The notes under the pieces: generated by a model | Databases searched by the model: none | Seen by the model: only the letters and a program-made list of their open reading frames with translations | Told to the model about the DNA's origin: nothing | Source: Palsa-504 sp963835775 | Lineage (GTDB): Bacteria > Actinomycetota > Actinomycetes > Streptosporangiales > Streptosporangiaceae | NCBI GenBank assembly: GCA_963835775.1 | Contig: CAWIHB010000004.1 | Coordinates: 558,001 to 622,000 of the forward strand | Direction: 5' to 3' | Length of the DNA: 64,000 nucleotides | Part shown: positions 18,827 through 26,789 of the stretch, piece by piece | Layout: each line of letters begins with the position of its first letter | Numbering within the stretch: position 1 is the stretch's first letter | Position numbers and translations under genes: made by a program

Positions 18827-19468
18827 TCAGGCCCGGCCGGGCTCGGAGTGGACCACGACCCAGATCGCGTGCGCGGGCTCGCCGGTCTTGTTCAGGTACT
18901 CGTGCGGGGTCGAGGAGTCGAACGCGATCGAGTCGCCCGGGCCCAGCTCGTAGCTCTCGAAGCCCACGTTGGCCACCAGCGTGCCGCTGATGATCAGGCC
19001 GTACTCGCGCCCGTCGTGGCGCAGCGGGCGGCGCTCGTCGGTGGAGTGGCCGCCGGGGGAGTAGACCACCTCGAGGAAGTCGGTCATGGCGTCCGCGCCC
19101 GGCGTGAGCCGTTCCCAGCGCACGCCGCTGGCCAGGTCGATGATGCTCCGGCCGCCGCCCCGCTGCACGATGCCGGGCGCAGCGGGAACCGGGCCCGGCG
19201 CCGCAACCGCGGGCTCACTGTCCGGCACCGTGGCCGGGCCCGGCCGGTCCGTGCCGAACAGCAGGTGGTCCAGTGAGCTGTCCAGCTCGGCGGCCAGCGA
19301 GTACAGGACGCCCACCGACGGCACCGAGACACCCCGCTCGATCTGCGAGATGAGGCTGGCCGAACATCCGATCCGGCGCGCCAGCTCGCGCGCGGACAGT
19401 TGCCGTTCCTCGCGGGCCAGGCGCAGCCGGGGGCCGAGCCCCGTCCCCGGATCGAAGCCAGCCGACAT
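18827..19468 (-). CDS. XRE-family regulator with C-terminal cupin domain (PuuR-like)
   Basis: A 213-residue DNA-binding regulator. The helix-turn-helix is at about residues 13-66 ('SARELARRIGCSASLISQIERGVSVPSVG'), followed by an Ala/Pro linker and a cupin_2 fold (about 140-210, 'REYGLIISGTLVANVGFESYELGPGDSIAFDSSTPHEYLN'). Such regulators usually sense a small ligand of the pathway they control. It is divergent from an M24 protein and the E1/lipoyl/aldehyde dehydrogenase operon. The gap between them is filled with TGCAC-containing repeats, so it very probably regulates that operon and itself. No strong ribosome site precedes the ATG; the mRNA may be nearly leaderless. Confidence 0.88.
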   Translation of the reverse strand: MSAGFDPGTGLGPRLRLAREERQLSARELARRIGCSASLISQIERGVSVPSVGVLYSLAAELDSSLDHLLFGTDRPGPATVPDSEPAVAAPGPVPAAPGIVQRGGGRSIIDLASGVRWERLTPGADAMTDFLEVVYSPGGHSTDERRPLRHDGREYGLIISGTLVANVGFESYELGPGDSIAFDSSTPHEYLNKTGEPAHAIWVVVHSEPGRA

Positions 19469-19480
19469 GATGTAAACCTA

Positions 19481-19595
19481 CACTGCACACGCCTCGCGGC
19501 AAAGCTTGACAGTCCCACTGCACACGGCATTGGATAGTTGGTGCACGAGCAGTGCACGAGCAGTGCACGAGCAGTGCACGAGCAGCGGACGAGCA
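19481..19595. promoter_or_regulatory. Divergent promoter with repeated TGCAC operators, including a five-unit 11-bp tandem array
   Basis: CACTGCACACG occurs at 19481 and again at 19516. Then the 11-bp unit GTGCACGAGCA is repeated four times without gap at 19541-19584, followed by a variant GCGGACGAGCA at 19585-19595. A -35-like TTGACA lies at 19506-19511. The array ends just before the AGGAG of the M24 gene, so it lies in the promoter or 5' leader. An 11-base period puts each unit on nearly the same helix face. The likely ligand is the neighbouring XRE-cupin protein (inference). Confidence 0.65.
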
Positions 19596-19606
19596 CAGGA
19601 GCTCCC

Positions 19607-20857
19607 ATGGCCGTACCCGCCCTTCCCCTGGCCCCCGCCCCCGGCCGGATGAACGTCGACTTCGAGGAGAGGCTCGACTTCGGCCGGCTGCGCGCCTACC
19701 GCCTCGACCGCGCCAAAGCCGCCATGGAAAATGCCGGACTCGGCGCGCTCCTGGTGTTCGACAACAACAACATCAGGTACCTGACCGGCGTCGCCATCGG
19801 CGAGTGGACCCGGGACAAGCTGTGCCGCTACGCGCTGTACACCCGCACCGGCGAGCTGGTGCTGTGGGACTTCGGCTCGGCCGCGGTGCACCACCGGATG
19901 TACTGCCCGTGGCTGAAGCCGGAGAACTGCATCGCCTCCTTCACCACCATGCGCGGCGCCGCCCCGCCCGCCTCCGGGCTCACCCAGAAGCAGGTGGCCG
20001 AGATCAAGGACCGCCTGCACGCCGCCGGGGTCACGGACGAACCCATCGGGGTGGACTGGGCCGAAGTCCCCACCTTCTTCGAGCTGCAGAAACAGGGCCT
20101 GGAGATCCGCGACGGCCAGCAGGTCATGCTGGACGCCCGGGAGATCAAGTCGCGGGACGAGATCACCCTGCTGGCCACTGCCGCGGCCCTGGTGGACGGC
20201 ACCTACCAGGACATCGCCGCCGCGCTCAAGCCCGGCGTGCGGGAGAACGAGATCGTCGCCCTGGCCAACAAGCGGCTGTATGAGATGGGCTCGGACGACG
20301 TGGAGTCGATCAACGCGGTGTCCGGCGAGCGGTGCAACCCGCACCCGCACAACTTCTCCGACCGCATGATCCGCCCCGGCGAGCAGGCCTTCTTCGACAT
20401 CATGCACTCCTACAACGGCTACCGGACCTGCTACTACCGCTGCTTCGCGGTCGGCTGGGCCACCGAGCCGCAGAAGGACGCGTACAAGCGGGCCCGGGAG
20501 TGGATCGACGTCGCCATCGACATGATCAAGCCGGGCGTGTCCACCGACCAGGTGGCCCGGCTGTGGCCGGAGGCGCAGGAGATCGGGCTGGCCGATGAGA
20601 AGACCGCCTTTGGCCTGGAGTTCGGGCACGGGCTCGGGCTGGCCCTGCACGAACGCCCCATCATCTCCCGGCTCACCTCGCTCGACGCGCCCCTGGAGAT
20701 CAAGGAGGGCATGGTGTTCGCCCTGGAGACCTACTGCCCGGCGACCGACGGGCGCTCGGCGGCCAGGATCGAGGAAGAGGTGGTGGTCGGGCCGAACGGG
20801 GTCGACATCCTGACCAAGTTCCCCGCCCAGGACCTCTACGTCACCAACCCCTACTGA
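19607..20857 (+). CDS. M24-family (creatinase / Xaa-Pro aminopeptidase-like) protein
   Basis: A 416-residue two-domain pita-bread-fold protein. The N-terminal creatinase-like domain spans about residues 20-165 ('ALLVFDNNNIRYLTGV'), the M24 domain about 175-400. Metal-ligand positions: Asp in 'AFFDIMHSYNGYRTCYYR' is present, but the second Asp of the D-x10-D pair is Cys. The later His ('FGHGLGLALHERP') and both Glu ('FALETY', 'IEEEVV') are present. It could be a peptidase or a non-peptidase such as creatinase, ectoine hydrolase or DMSP lyase, which share the fold. ATG chosen for AGGAG five bases upstream. It heads the E1/lipoyl/ALDH operon, so it probably makes the substrate for it. Confidence 0.8.
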   Translation: MAVPALPLAPAPGRMNVDFEERLDFGRLRAYRLDRAKAAMENAGLGALLVFDNNNIRYLTGVAIGEWTRDKLCRYALYTRTGELVLWDFGSAAVHHRMYCPWLKPENCIASFTTMRGAAPPASGLTQKQVAEIKDRLHAAGVTDEPIGVDWAEVPTFFELQKQGLEIRDGQQVMLDAREIKSRDEITLLATAAALVDGTYQDIAAALKPGVRENEIVALANKRLYEMGSDDVESINAVSGERCNPHPHNFSDRMIRPGEQAFFDIMHSYNGYRTCYYRCFAVGWATEPQKDAYKRAREWIDVAIDMIKPGVSTDQVARLWPEAQEIGLADEKTAFGLEFGHGLGLALHERPIISRLTSLDAPLEIKEGMVFALETYCPATDGRSAARIEEEVVVGPNGVDILTKFPAQDLYVTNPY

Positions 20858-20883
20858 AAACTTCTACTGGCGAAGGCGATCAC

Positions 20884-21882
20884 GTGCCGGAAATAGACGC
20901 AGCGATACCCGAGGCCACCGCGCTCGAGATGTACCGGAAGATGATCGAGATGCGGCTGTTCGAAAAGCGCGTGTACGACCTGTTCCTGCAGAACCTGGTC
21001 AAGGGGACGACCCACCTCGGCACCGGCCAGGAGGCGGTCGCGGCGGGCGTGTCGCAGGCCATGAACGACGACGACTACGTGTTCACCACCTACCGCGGCC
21101 ACAACCACGTGCTGGCCCGCGGCACCCCGATGACCCCGGTCATGGCCGAACTGCTCGGCCGGGAGAACGGCCTCATGCACGGCAAGGGCGGCTCCATGCA
21201 CCTGCTCGACGTCTCCCGCGGCGTCCTCGGCGCCTACGCCATCATCGGCGCGCAGCTGGTCATCGCCAACGGCTCGGCCTGGTCGGCCAAGTACCGGGGC
21301 ACCGGCCAGGTCACGGTCTGCTTCCTCGGCGACGGCGCCACGAACATCGGCGCCTTCCACGAGGCGCTCAACCTGGCCGCGATCTGGGAGCTGCCGGTCG
21401 TCTTCGTCTGCGAGAACAATCAGTACATGGAGTACACGCCGATCGGCGCGGTGACCCCGGTGCCCAGGCCGGCCGCCGACCGGGCCGCCTCCTACGGGCT
21501 GGAGGGCATCGTGGTGGACGGCAACGACGTGGAGGCGGTGTACCAGACCGCGCAGGCCGCGATCGACCGGGCCAGGGCGAACGAGGGCCCGTCCCTGATC
21601 GAGGCGATCACCTACCGTCACGGCGGCCACTCCCGCGCCGACCCCGGCAAGTACCGTCCCGCCACCGAGGTACTCCACTGGCTGGCCCGGGATCCGCTGC
21701 CCGCCTACCGCAAGGTCCTCATCGGCCGCGGCGTCGACGAGGCGGTTCTGGACGCGATCGACAAGAACGCCAAGGACGCCGTGGACCGCGCCACCGAGGA
21801 GGCCAAGGCCGGGCCCGAGCCGCGCCTGGAACTGGCCGGCACCAACGTGTGGGCCGACGGCGGGAACGCCTGGAGGAACTGA
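20884..21882 (+). CDS. 2-oxoacid/acetoin dehydrogenase E1 component, alpha subunit
   Basis: A 332-residue TPP-binding subunit of a branched-chain 2-oxoacid, pyruvate or acetoin dehydrogenase. The thiamine motif is complete: 'GDGATNIGAFHEALNLA' and, about 28 residues after GDG, 'CENNQY' (about residue 180). The N-terminal 'TYRGHNHVLARG' and 'HGKGGSMH' blocks match the acetoin/pyruvate branch. The start is GTG with a weak AAGG-type site. It pairs with the E1-beta gene two places downstream. Its stop overlaps the ATG of the lipoyl-domain gene (TGATG), so the three are translated together. Confidence 0.9.
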   Translation: MPEIDAAIPEATALEMYRKMIEMRLFEKRVYDLFLQNLVKGTTHLGTGQEAVAAGVSQAMNDDDYVFTTYRGHNHVLARGTPMTPVMAELLGRENGLMHGKGGSMHLLDVSRGVLGAYAIIGAQLVIANGSAWSAKYRGTGQVTVCFLGDGATNIGAFHEALNLAAIWELPVVFVCENNQYMEYTPIGAVTPVPRPAADRAASYGLEGIVVDGNDVEAVYQTAQAAIDRARANEGPSLIEAITYRHGGHSRADPGKYRPATEVLHWLARDPLPAYRKVLIGRGVDEAVLDAIDKNAKDAVDRATEEAKAGPEPRLELAGTNVWADGGNAWRN

Positions 21883-22118
21883 TGCCAGCAGCAGAGGTGG
21901 TCATGCCCCGGATGGGCGAGACCGTCGACGAGGGCACTGTCAACGAGTGGTTCAAGCAGGTCGGCGATCCGGTCACCGAAGGCGAGCCGCTGCTCGAGAT
22001 CGGCACCGACAAGGTGGACACCGAGATTCCCGCCCCCGTCACCGGCGTCCTGACCGAGATCCGCGTGCAGCAGGGCGAGACCGTACCGGTGGCCACGGTC
22101 ATCGCCGTGATCAGCTGA
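21882..22118 (+). CDS. Stand-alone lipoyl-domain protein
   Basis: Only 78 residues: a single complete biotinyl/lipoyl domain with the lipoylation loop 'EIGTDKVDTEIPAPVTG' (lysine near residue 41). There is no peripheral-subunit-binding domain and no acyltransferase domain, which a normal E2 of about 400 residues would have. GGAGG lies five bases before the ATG, and the start overlaps the E1-alpha stop. It sits where E2 would be expected, between E1-alpha and E1-beta. Either a full E2/E3 is supplied elsewhere, or this free carrier hands the acyl or aldehyde group to another enzyme such as the adjacent aldehyde dehydrogenase (inference). Confidence 0.85.
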   Translation: MPAAEVVMPRMGETVDEGTVNEWFKQVGDPVTEGEPLLEIGTDKVDTEIPAPVTGVLTEIRVQQGETVPVATVIAVIS

Positions 22119-22161
22119 CCGCCCGCAAACCTCGAAGATCTTTATTCCGAACGGAGGCGTG

Positions 22162-23145
22162 GTGGCAGCTATCACCTACCGCGAGGCGGTGGCCCGGGGT
22201 ATCGCGCAGGAGATGCGCCGTGACCCCAACGTCGTGTTCATCGGCGAGGACGTGGCGGCGGCCGGCGGGGTGTTCAAGACGACGGTCGGGCTGCTCGAGG
22301 AGTTCGGCCCCGAGCGGGTCCGTGACACGCCGATCAGCGAGCAGGCCATCCTGGGCGCCACGGTGGGCGCCGCGATGACCGGCCTGCGCCCGATCGCGGA
22401 GATCATGTTCAGCGATTTCTTCGCGGTCTGCTGGGACCTGATCGCCAACGAGATGGCCAAGATCAGGTACATGTCCGACGGCCAGCTGACCCTGCCACTG
22501 GTCGTCCGGTGCGCCAACGGCGCCGGGGTGCGGTTCGGGGCTCAGCACTCCCAGTCGGTGGAGAACTGGGCCATGGCCGTGCCCGGCCTGAAGGTCGTCG
22601 CGCCGTCCAGCCCGCGCGACGTGGTCGGGCTGCTCGCCGCGGCCATCCGTGATCCCGATCCGGTGATCTTCTTCGAGCACAAGGGCCTGATGGCGAGCAA
22701 GGGCGAGGTACCCGAGGGCGAGATCTTCGACCAGCTGGGCCGGGCCCGGGTGCTGCGGGAGGGCGGCGCGGCTACCATCCTGGCGCTGGCCGCCATGGTG
22801 CCGCGGGCGCTGGCCGCGGCCGGGCGGCTGTCCGCCGAGCACGGCATCGAGGCCACCGTGGTCGACGTGCGGTCGCTGGTCCCGCTGGACACGCGCACGA
22901 TCCTGGACCAGGTGAGCAGCACCGGTCGGCTGTTCACGGTCGAGGAGAACCCTCGGCTGTGCGGCTGGGGCGCCGAGATCGTCTCGATCGTGGCCGAGGA
23001 GGCGTACGGCGCGCTCACCGGCCCCCCGGTGCGCATCACCACCCCTCATATCCCGCTGCCTGCCGCAGATAAGCTCGAAGACTACGTACTGCCCTCGGCG
23101 GACAGGATCACCGAGACCGTGCGCAAGTCCCTGGAGGAATGGTGA
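22162..23145 (+). CDS. 2-oxoacid/acetoin dehydrogenase E1 component, beta subunit
   Basis: A 327-residue E1-beta subunit. Family blocks include 'FIGEDVAAAGGVFKTT', 'DTPISEQAILGATVGAAMTGLRP', 'EIMFSDFF' and the C-terminal 'VDVRSLVPLDTRTI'. Two adjacent GTG codons could start it. The second is preferred because GGAGG is then four bases away, rather than one. With the E1-alpha gene it forms an alpha2-beta2 TPP enzyme in the cytosol. Its stop overlaps the GTG of the aldehyde dehydrogenase gene. Confidence 0.9.
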   Translation: MAAITYREAVARGIAQEMRRDPNVVFIGEDVAAAGGVFKTTVGLLEEFGPERVRDTPISEQAILGATVGAAMTGLRPIAEIMFSDFFAVCWDLIANEMAKIRYMSDGQLTLPLVVRCANGAGVRFGAQHSQSVENWAMAVPGLKVVAPSSPRDVVGLLAAAIRDPDPVIFFEHKGLMASKGEVPEGEIFDQLGRARVLREGGAATILALAAMVPRALAAAGRLSAEHGIEATVVDVRSLVPLDTRTILDQVSSTGRLFTVEENPRLCGWGAEIVSIVAEEAYGALTGPPVRITTPHIPLPAADKLEDYVLPSADRITETVRKSLEEW

Positions 23146-24605
23146 GCGCCAACCTGACCGAACTGGTCGGCATGGAAGTACCCACGAGCCTGCTGATCGG
23201 CGGGGAGTGGACCGGCGGACGGGGCAGCGGCACGCTGTCCGTCATCGACCCGTCCACCGAGGACGCGCTGGCCGAGGTGGCCGACGGCACCGTCGAGGAC
23301 GCCCTGGACGCGGTCGGCGCGGCCCAGGATGCGCTGGCCGGCTGGGCCGCCACGCCGCCCCGCCAGCGGGCGGAGTGCCTGCGCCGGACTTTTGAGCTGA
23401 TGACCGCCAACGCCGAGTCGCTGGCCCGGCTGATGACGGCCGAGAACGGCAAGGCGCTGCGTGACGCCCGGGCCGAGGCCACGTACTCGGCCGAGTTCTT
23501 CCGCTGGTACGCCGAAGAGGCCGTCCGGATGGAAGGCGTGCTCATGCAGGCGCCTTCCGGGGCGAACAAGATCCTGGTCATGCGCCAGCCGGTCGGCGTG
23601 TCTGTGCTGGTCACGCCCTGGAACTTCCCGGCCGCGATGGCCACCCGCAAGATCGGCCCCGCGCTGGCGGCCGGCTGCACGGTGGTGCTCAAGCCGGCCT
23701 CGGAGACGCCGCTGACCGCGCTGGCCATCGCCTCGCTGCTGGCTGAGGCCGGCGTGCCGGACGGGGTGGTCAACGTGCTGCCCTCGCGGAAGTCAGGTGC
23801 GGTCGTGTCGGCCATGCTGAACGACCCGCGGGTCCGCAAGCTGTCCTTCACCGGGTCGACCGAGGTGGGCCGGATCCTGCTGCGTGAGGCCGCGGACACC
23901 GTGGTGAACTGCTCGATGGAACTGGGCGGCAACGCACCGTTCATCATCTTCGAGGACGCGGACATCGACGCCGCCGTCGAGGGCGCCCTGATCGCCAAGA
24001 TGCGCAACGGCGGCGAGGCCTGCACCGCCGCCAACCGTTTCTACGTCCACGAGGCCGTCGCCGACGAGTTCAGCCGGGCCTTCGCGGCCCGGCTCGACCG
24101 CATGATCGTCGGTCCCGGCCTGGACGAGGCCACCGACGTCGGCCCGCTGGTCAACGAGCCGACCCGGAGCAAGGTCGCCGAACTGGTCGAGTCCGCCACG
24201 GCTGACGGCGGCAAGGTGGTCACCGGAGGGCACGCGCCGGAGCGGCGCGGCTACTTCTACCAGCCCACCGTGATCGACCAGGTGCCGGCGGGCGCGGGCA
24301 TCCTCGGGACGGAGATCTTCGGCCCGGTGGCGCCCGTGGTCAGGTTCAGCTCAGAAGCAGACGCCGTCGCCTGGGCCAACGACACCGAATTCGGGCTCGT
24401 CTCCTACGTCTACACCCGCGACCTGAGCCGCGGCCTGCGGGTCAGCGAGGCGCTGGAGGCCGGCATGGTCGGCCTGAACCGCGGCCTGGTGTCGGACCCG
24501 GCGGCCCCGTTCGGCGGCGTGAAGCAGTCCGGAATCGGCCGCGAAGGCGCGCACGAAGGACTGCTGGAGTTCACCGAGACCAAGTACATCGCGACCAACT
24601 GGTGA
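23142..24605 (+). CDS. NAD(P)-dependent aldehyde dehydrogenase, succinate-semialdehyde dehydrogenase-like
   Basis: A 487-residue ALDH-superfamily enzyme. The general-base glutamate is in 'MELGGNAPFIIFEDADID' (about residue 265) and the catalytic cysteine in 'GGEACTAANRFYVHE' (about 299). The cofactor segment 'VTPWNFPAAMATRKIGPALA' and 'TGSTEVGR' are intact. Sequence style and length are those of the GabD/SSADH group; other semialdehydes are possible. The GTG start overlaps the E1-beta stop and has GGAGG four bases upstream; an ATG one codon earlier is too close to that site. It is the last gene of the operon. Confidence 0.88.
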   Translation: MSANLTELVGMEVPTSLLIGGEWTGGRGSGTLSVIDPSTEDALAEVADGTVEDALDAVGAAQDALAGWAATPPRQRAECLRRTFELMTANAESLARLMTAENGKALRDARAEATYSAEFFRWYAEEAVRMEGVLMQAPSGANKILVMRQPVGVSVLVTPWNFPAAMATRKIGPALAAGCTVVLKPASETPLTALAIASLLAEAGVPDGVVNVLPSRKSGAVVSAMLNDPRVRKLSFTGSTEVGRILLREAADTVVNCSMELGGNAPFIIFEDADIDAAVEGALIAKMRNGGEACTAANRFYVHEAVADEFSRAFAARLDRMIVGPGLDEATDVGPLVNEPTRSKVAELVESATADGGKVVTGGHAPERRGYFYQPTVIDQVPAGAGILGTEIFGPVAPVVRFSSEADAVAWANDTEFGLVSYVYTRDLSRGLRVSEALEAGMVGLNRGLVSDPAAPFGGVKQSGIGREGAHEGLLEFTETKYIATNW

Positions 24606-24892
24606 CGGTGTTAAGAGTTGTCCCGTAGATCATCAGACGGGCCGCGCGCGCCCGTTTTGCCGATTTTGCCCGTTTGGTCCCTGGCTGCTGGCGCTACGGT
24701 ACCGGGTTTCACCACCCTAAACCAGGCCCGGGCCCTGGGCGGGCACCAACCTACTCGCCTTCAAGCCGCAGGACTGGCAGCGGTTCGTGCACGGAGGTGG
24801 CGACCGCGACGGTGGCGGCGGTCTTCAATAGGCCCATAGTGACCTCCTCATCGGTGGCTTCGTCGCTAGGTCCGTCAGAGTGCCGCTGGGGG

Positions 24893-25105
24893 TCAGGACG
24901 GCTCGGTCGCGTCAAGGGCGGCGACGATGTCGTCCGCGGACAGGCCGCCCTCGGCGATCAGCCGCACGCGCAAGGGGCAAGTGGCAGCGCTGCCGGGGAC
25001 AGGCTCGGGAAAGGCCAGCGTCCGGCGCCGGTGTGCAGCCGCAGTGTCACCTAGAGCACCATCAATCAACCGTTGATGACCCCGCTCATCACGGTGGCAG
25101 GTGCA
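24893..25105 (-). pseudogene. Possible C-terminal remnant of an unidentified gene within the 500-base gap
   Basis: Between the aldehyde dehydrogenase and the duplicated membrane-protein genes lie 500 bases with no intact gene. On the minus strand a start-less frame of about 65 codons ends at 24893 with residues such as 'RVRLIAEGGLSADDIVAALD'. Its codons have the G/C-rich third positions of real genes here. It looks like the tail of a protein cut off by whatever event placed the duplicated genes. I do not recognise it. The rest of the gap (24606-24890) shows nothing I can support. Confidence 0.3.
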
Positions 25106-26789
25106 TTACGGGGTCTTGAACCCGCCCAGGGTTGGTATGTCGAGGCGGGTGAGCAGGTTGTAGTCGTAGACCGTGATTGTGTATTCCTTGAAGTGGTAGG
25201 TGCGGGCGGGCGGGCCGAACTTGGCGCGGATCACGTTCGGCTTGACGTCCGCAACGTCTCCGGGTGGCCAGGTAACCGAGACGATGAAGTTCGCCTGTGA
25301 CACGGCCGGGTTGTACCAGGAGTAGTCGGACTCATACGCATGGGCGGAGGCGCCGCCCGCGGTCAGCGGGGCCAGCCTGACCTTGCCGCCGCTGTCGAGC
25401 GTGGTGATGTTCGCCTCGCCGCCTCCGGCCAGGCCGAAGGTCAGGTGGTGGGCGACCAGCCAGTCCGCGAGGTCCTGGTGCCAGGGGGCCTGGACCGGCT
25501 GGGTGTCGTTGTGGGCCAGGCCGCCCAGATACAAGACCAGGCCGAGGGCCAGCACCGGCTCCAGCCGGGCCTTGACCAGCCGGCCGCCGAGCAGGCCAGG
25601 CCAGCACCGCGCAGAACGGCAGCACGGTGACGATCTCATGCGCGCCCGCGACCGGGGCCATGTAGGGCCCGAACGCCCCCGCCCCCAGCACGATGATCGT
25701 CCCGGCCACCAGGACCTGGGTGACGCGGTCGACGCGGCTGAAGAAGCCGCGCAAACCGATCCACAGCCCCCAGAAACCCAGTGCCGCCCCGGCCAGGTGC
25801 ACCAGCGCCAGGATCGCGTTGATGCCCATCGGCTGCCCGATGAAGTCGGCGCCGAACAAGATCAGCACGCAGTACACGGTTATCCAGGACTGGGCCGGCA
25901 GCGCCGAGACCGGGACGAACGCGGTGCCAAACCTCGGCGGGGGCATGTAGAACCCGCCGGCCGCGTGGATCTCCGACAGTATGACGTGCGTCAGCCCGAT
26001 GGAGATCAGCGCGGTTATGGCCAGCGCGGCGTCATACCACCGGGCCCGGGGCACGGGCAGCCGCCGGGCGATCTCCGAGCAGGCCCGCACGCCGCAGGCC
26101 AGCGCCACCGGCAAGGCGGCGGCATAGGTGGCGAGGGGATCATTGACCTGCGCCCAGACCAGCATCACGCCCACCGCCGCCGGCACCCACCACCGCTCCT
26201 CCGGGGCCCGGTCGAGTATCAGCAGCATGACCAGGATCGGAACGATGGTGCCGGTGTGGTTCGGTCCCTGCAGCAGGATTTGCGTCCCGTCTTGCAGCGA
26301 GGGGGCCAGCATGATGCCCGCGGCCAGCAGGGCCCGCACCACGCCCACGCTGCCGCGGGCGTTTCCCCGGGCCAGCAGCGCGCCCAGCAGCACCACCGCC
26401 GTGTAGAGCACCGCGGCCAGGATGTGCACCTCGCCTGGCCGCAGCCCGTAGACCATCTCGATGAACGCGTTCAGCGGAAGCTCGACGGTGTAAAACGATA
26501 TGTCCCCGAGCCACCAGCCGCTCAGCAGCAGGTTGCCATGCCACATCTGCCAGGCCTGCAGCGCCTGCGCCGCAGGGTCGGCGTCCAGCTCCAGGGTCTG
26601 GGCCTGCCGCAGGTAGCACCAGTACAGCACCAGCCCGGCCGCGGCCAGGCCCGCCGCCCACAGCACCCTAGGATGGCGGGCGGACCACTCCGGCACCCGC
26701 CGCAGCCGTTCCGGCCACGGCGACGGCGGCGTCCGGCCCGGCTCGACAGCCGTCTGCTCGCCGCCCTCGGTCAACCCGACGTCTGCCAT
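25106..26789 (-). CDS. GT-C-like polytopic membrane protein, tandem copy A, with apparent frameshift near 25598
   Basis: Together the two frames give about 560 residues: an N-terminal cytoplasmic tail, a first membrane segment at about 44-60, an acidic outer loop 'ELDADPAAQALQAWQMWHGN', about ten more membrane segments, then a soluble C-terminal domain ('YESDYSWYNPAVSQANFIV', 'YTITVYDYNLL'). The intact paralogues at 34762 and 41766 show that 'LPFCAVLA' should run straight into 'GLLGGRLVK'. An extra base (GGCC-A-GGCC on the plus strand) shifts the frame, so the membrane part and the outer domain are separate as given. I do not recognise a named family. The layout (acidic first loop, many membrane segments, outer C-terminal domain) resembles lipid-linked-sugar GT-C transferases. 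The ATG lies inside the 3' end of copy B. Confidence 0.65.
25110..26788 (-). repeat. Tandem direct duplication, unit A
   Basis: This segment is repeated in the same orientation at 26829-28504, with an offset of 1719 bases (1716 after a one-codon indel). Differences are scattered, but the 196 bases from 25453 to 25648 are identical in both units and contain the shared frameshift site. Confidence 0.9.

Noticed and set aside
19541..19595. Coding repeat at the N-terminus of the M24 protein (frame open from 19538)
   Set aside because: The ATG at 19607 has a proper AGGAG, and the repeat-derived residues do not resemble the family. The array is better read as regulatory DNA.
19607..20857. Naming the M24 protein a DMSP lyase (DddP) or creatinase
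   Set aside because: These share the fold, but the residues visible do not single out one activity, so no gene symbol was given.
24606..24890. Insertion-sequence end or transposase fragment in the gap after the aldehyde dehydrogenase
   Set aside because: No paired terminal inverted repeats, target duplication or transposase motif could be found.
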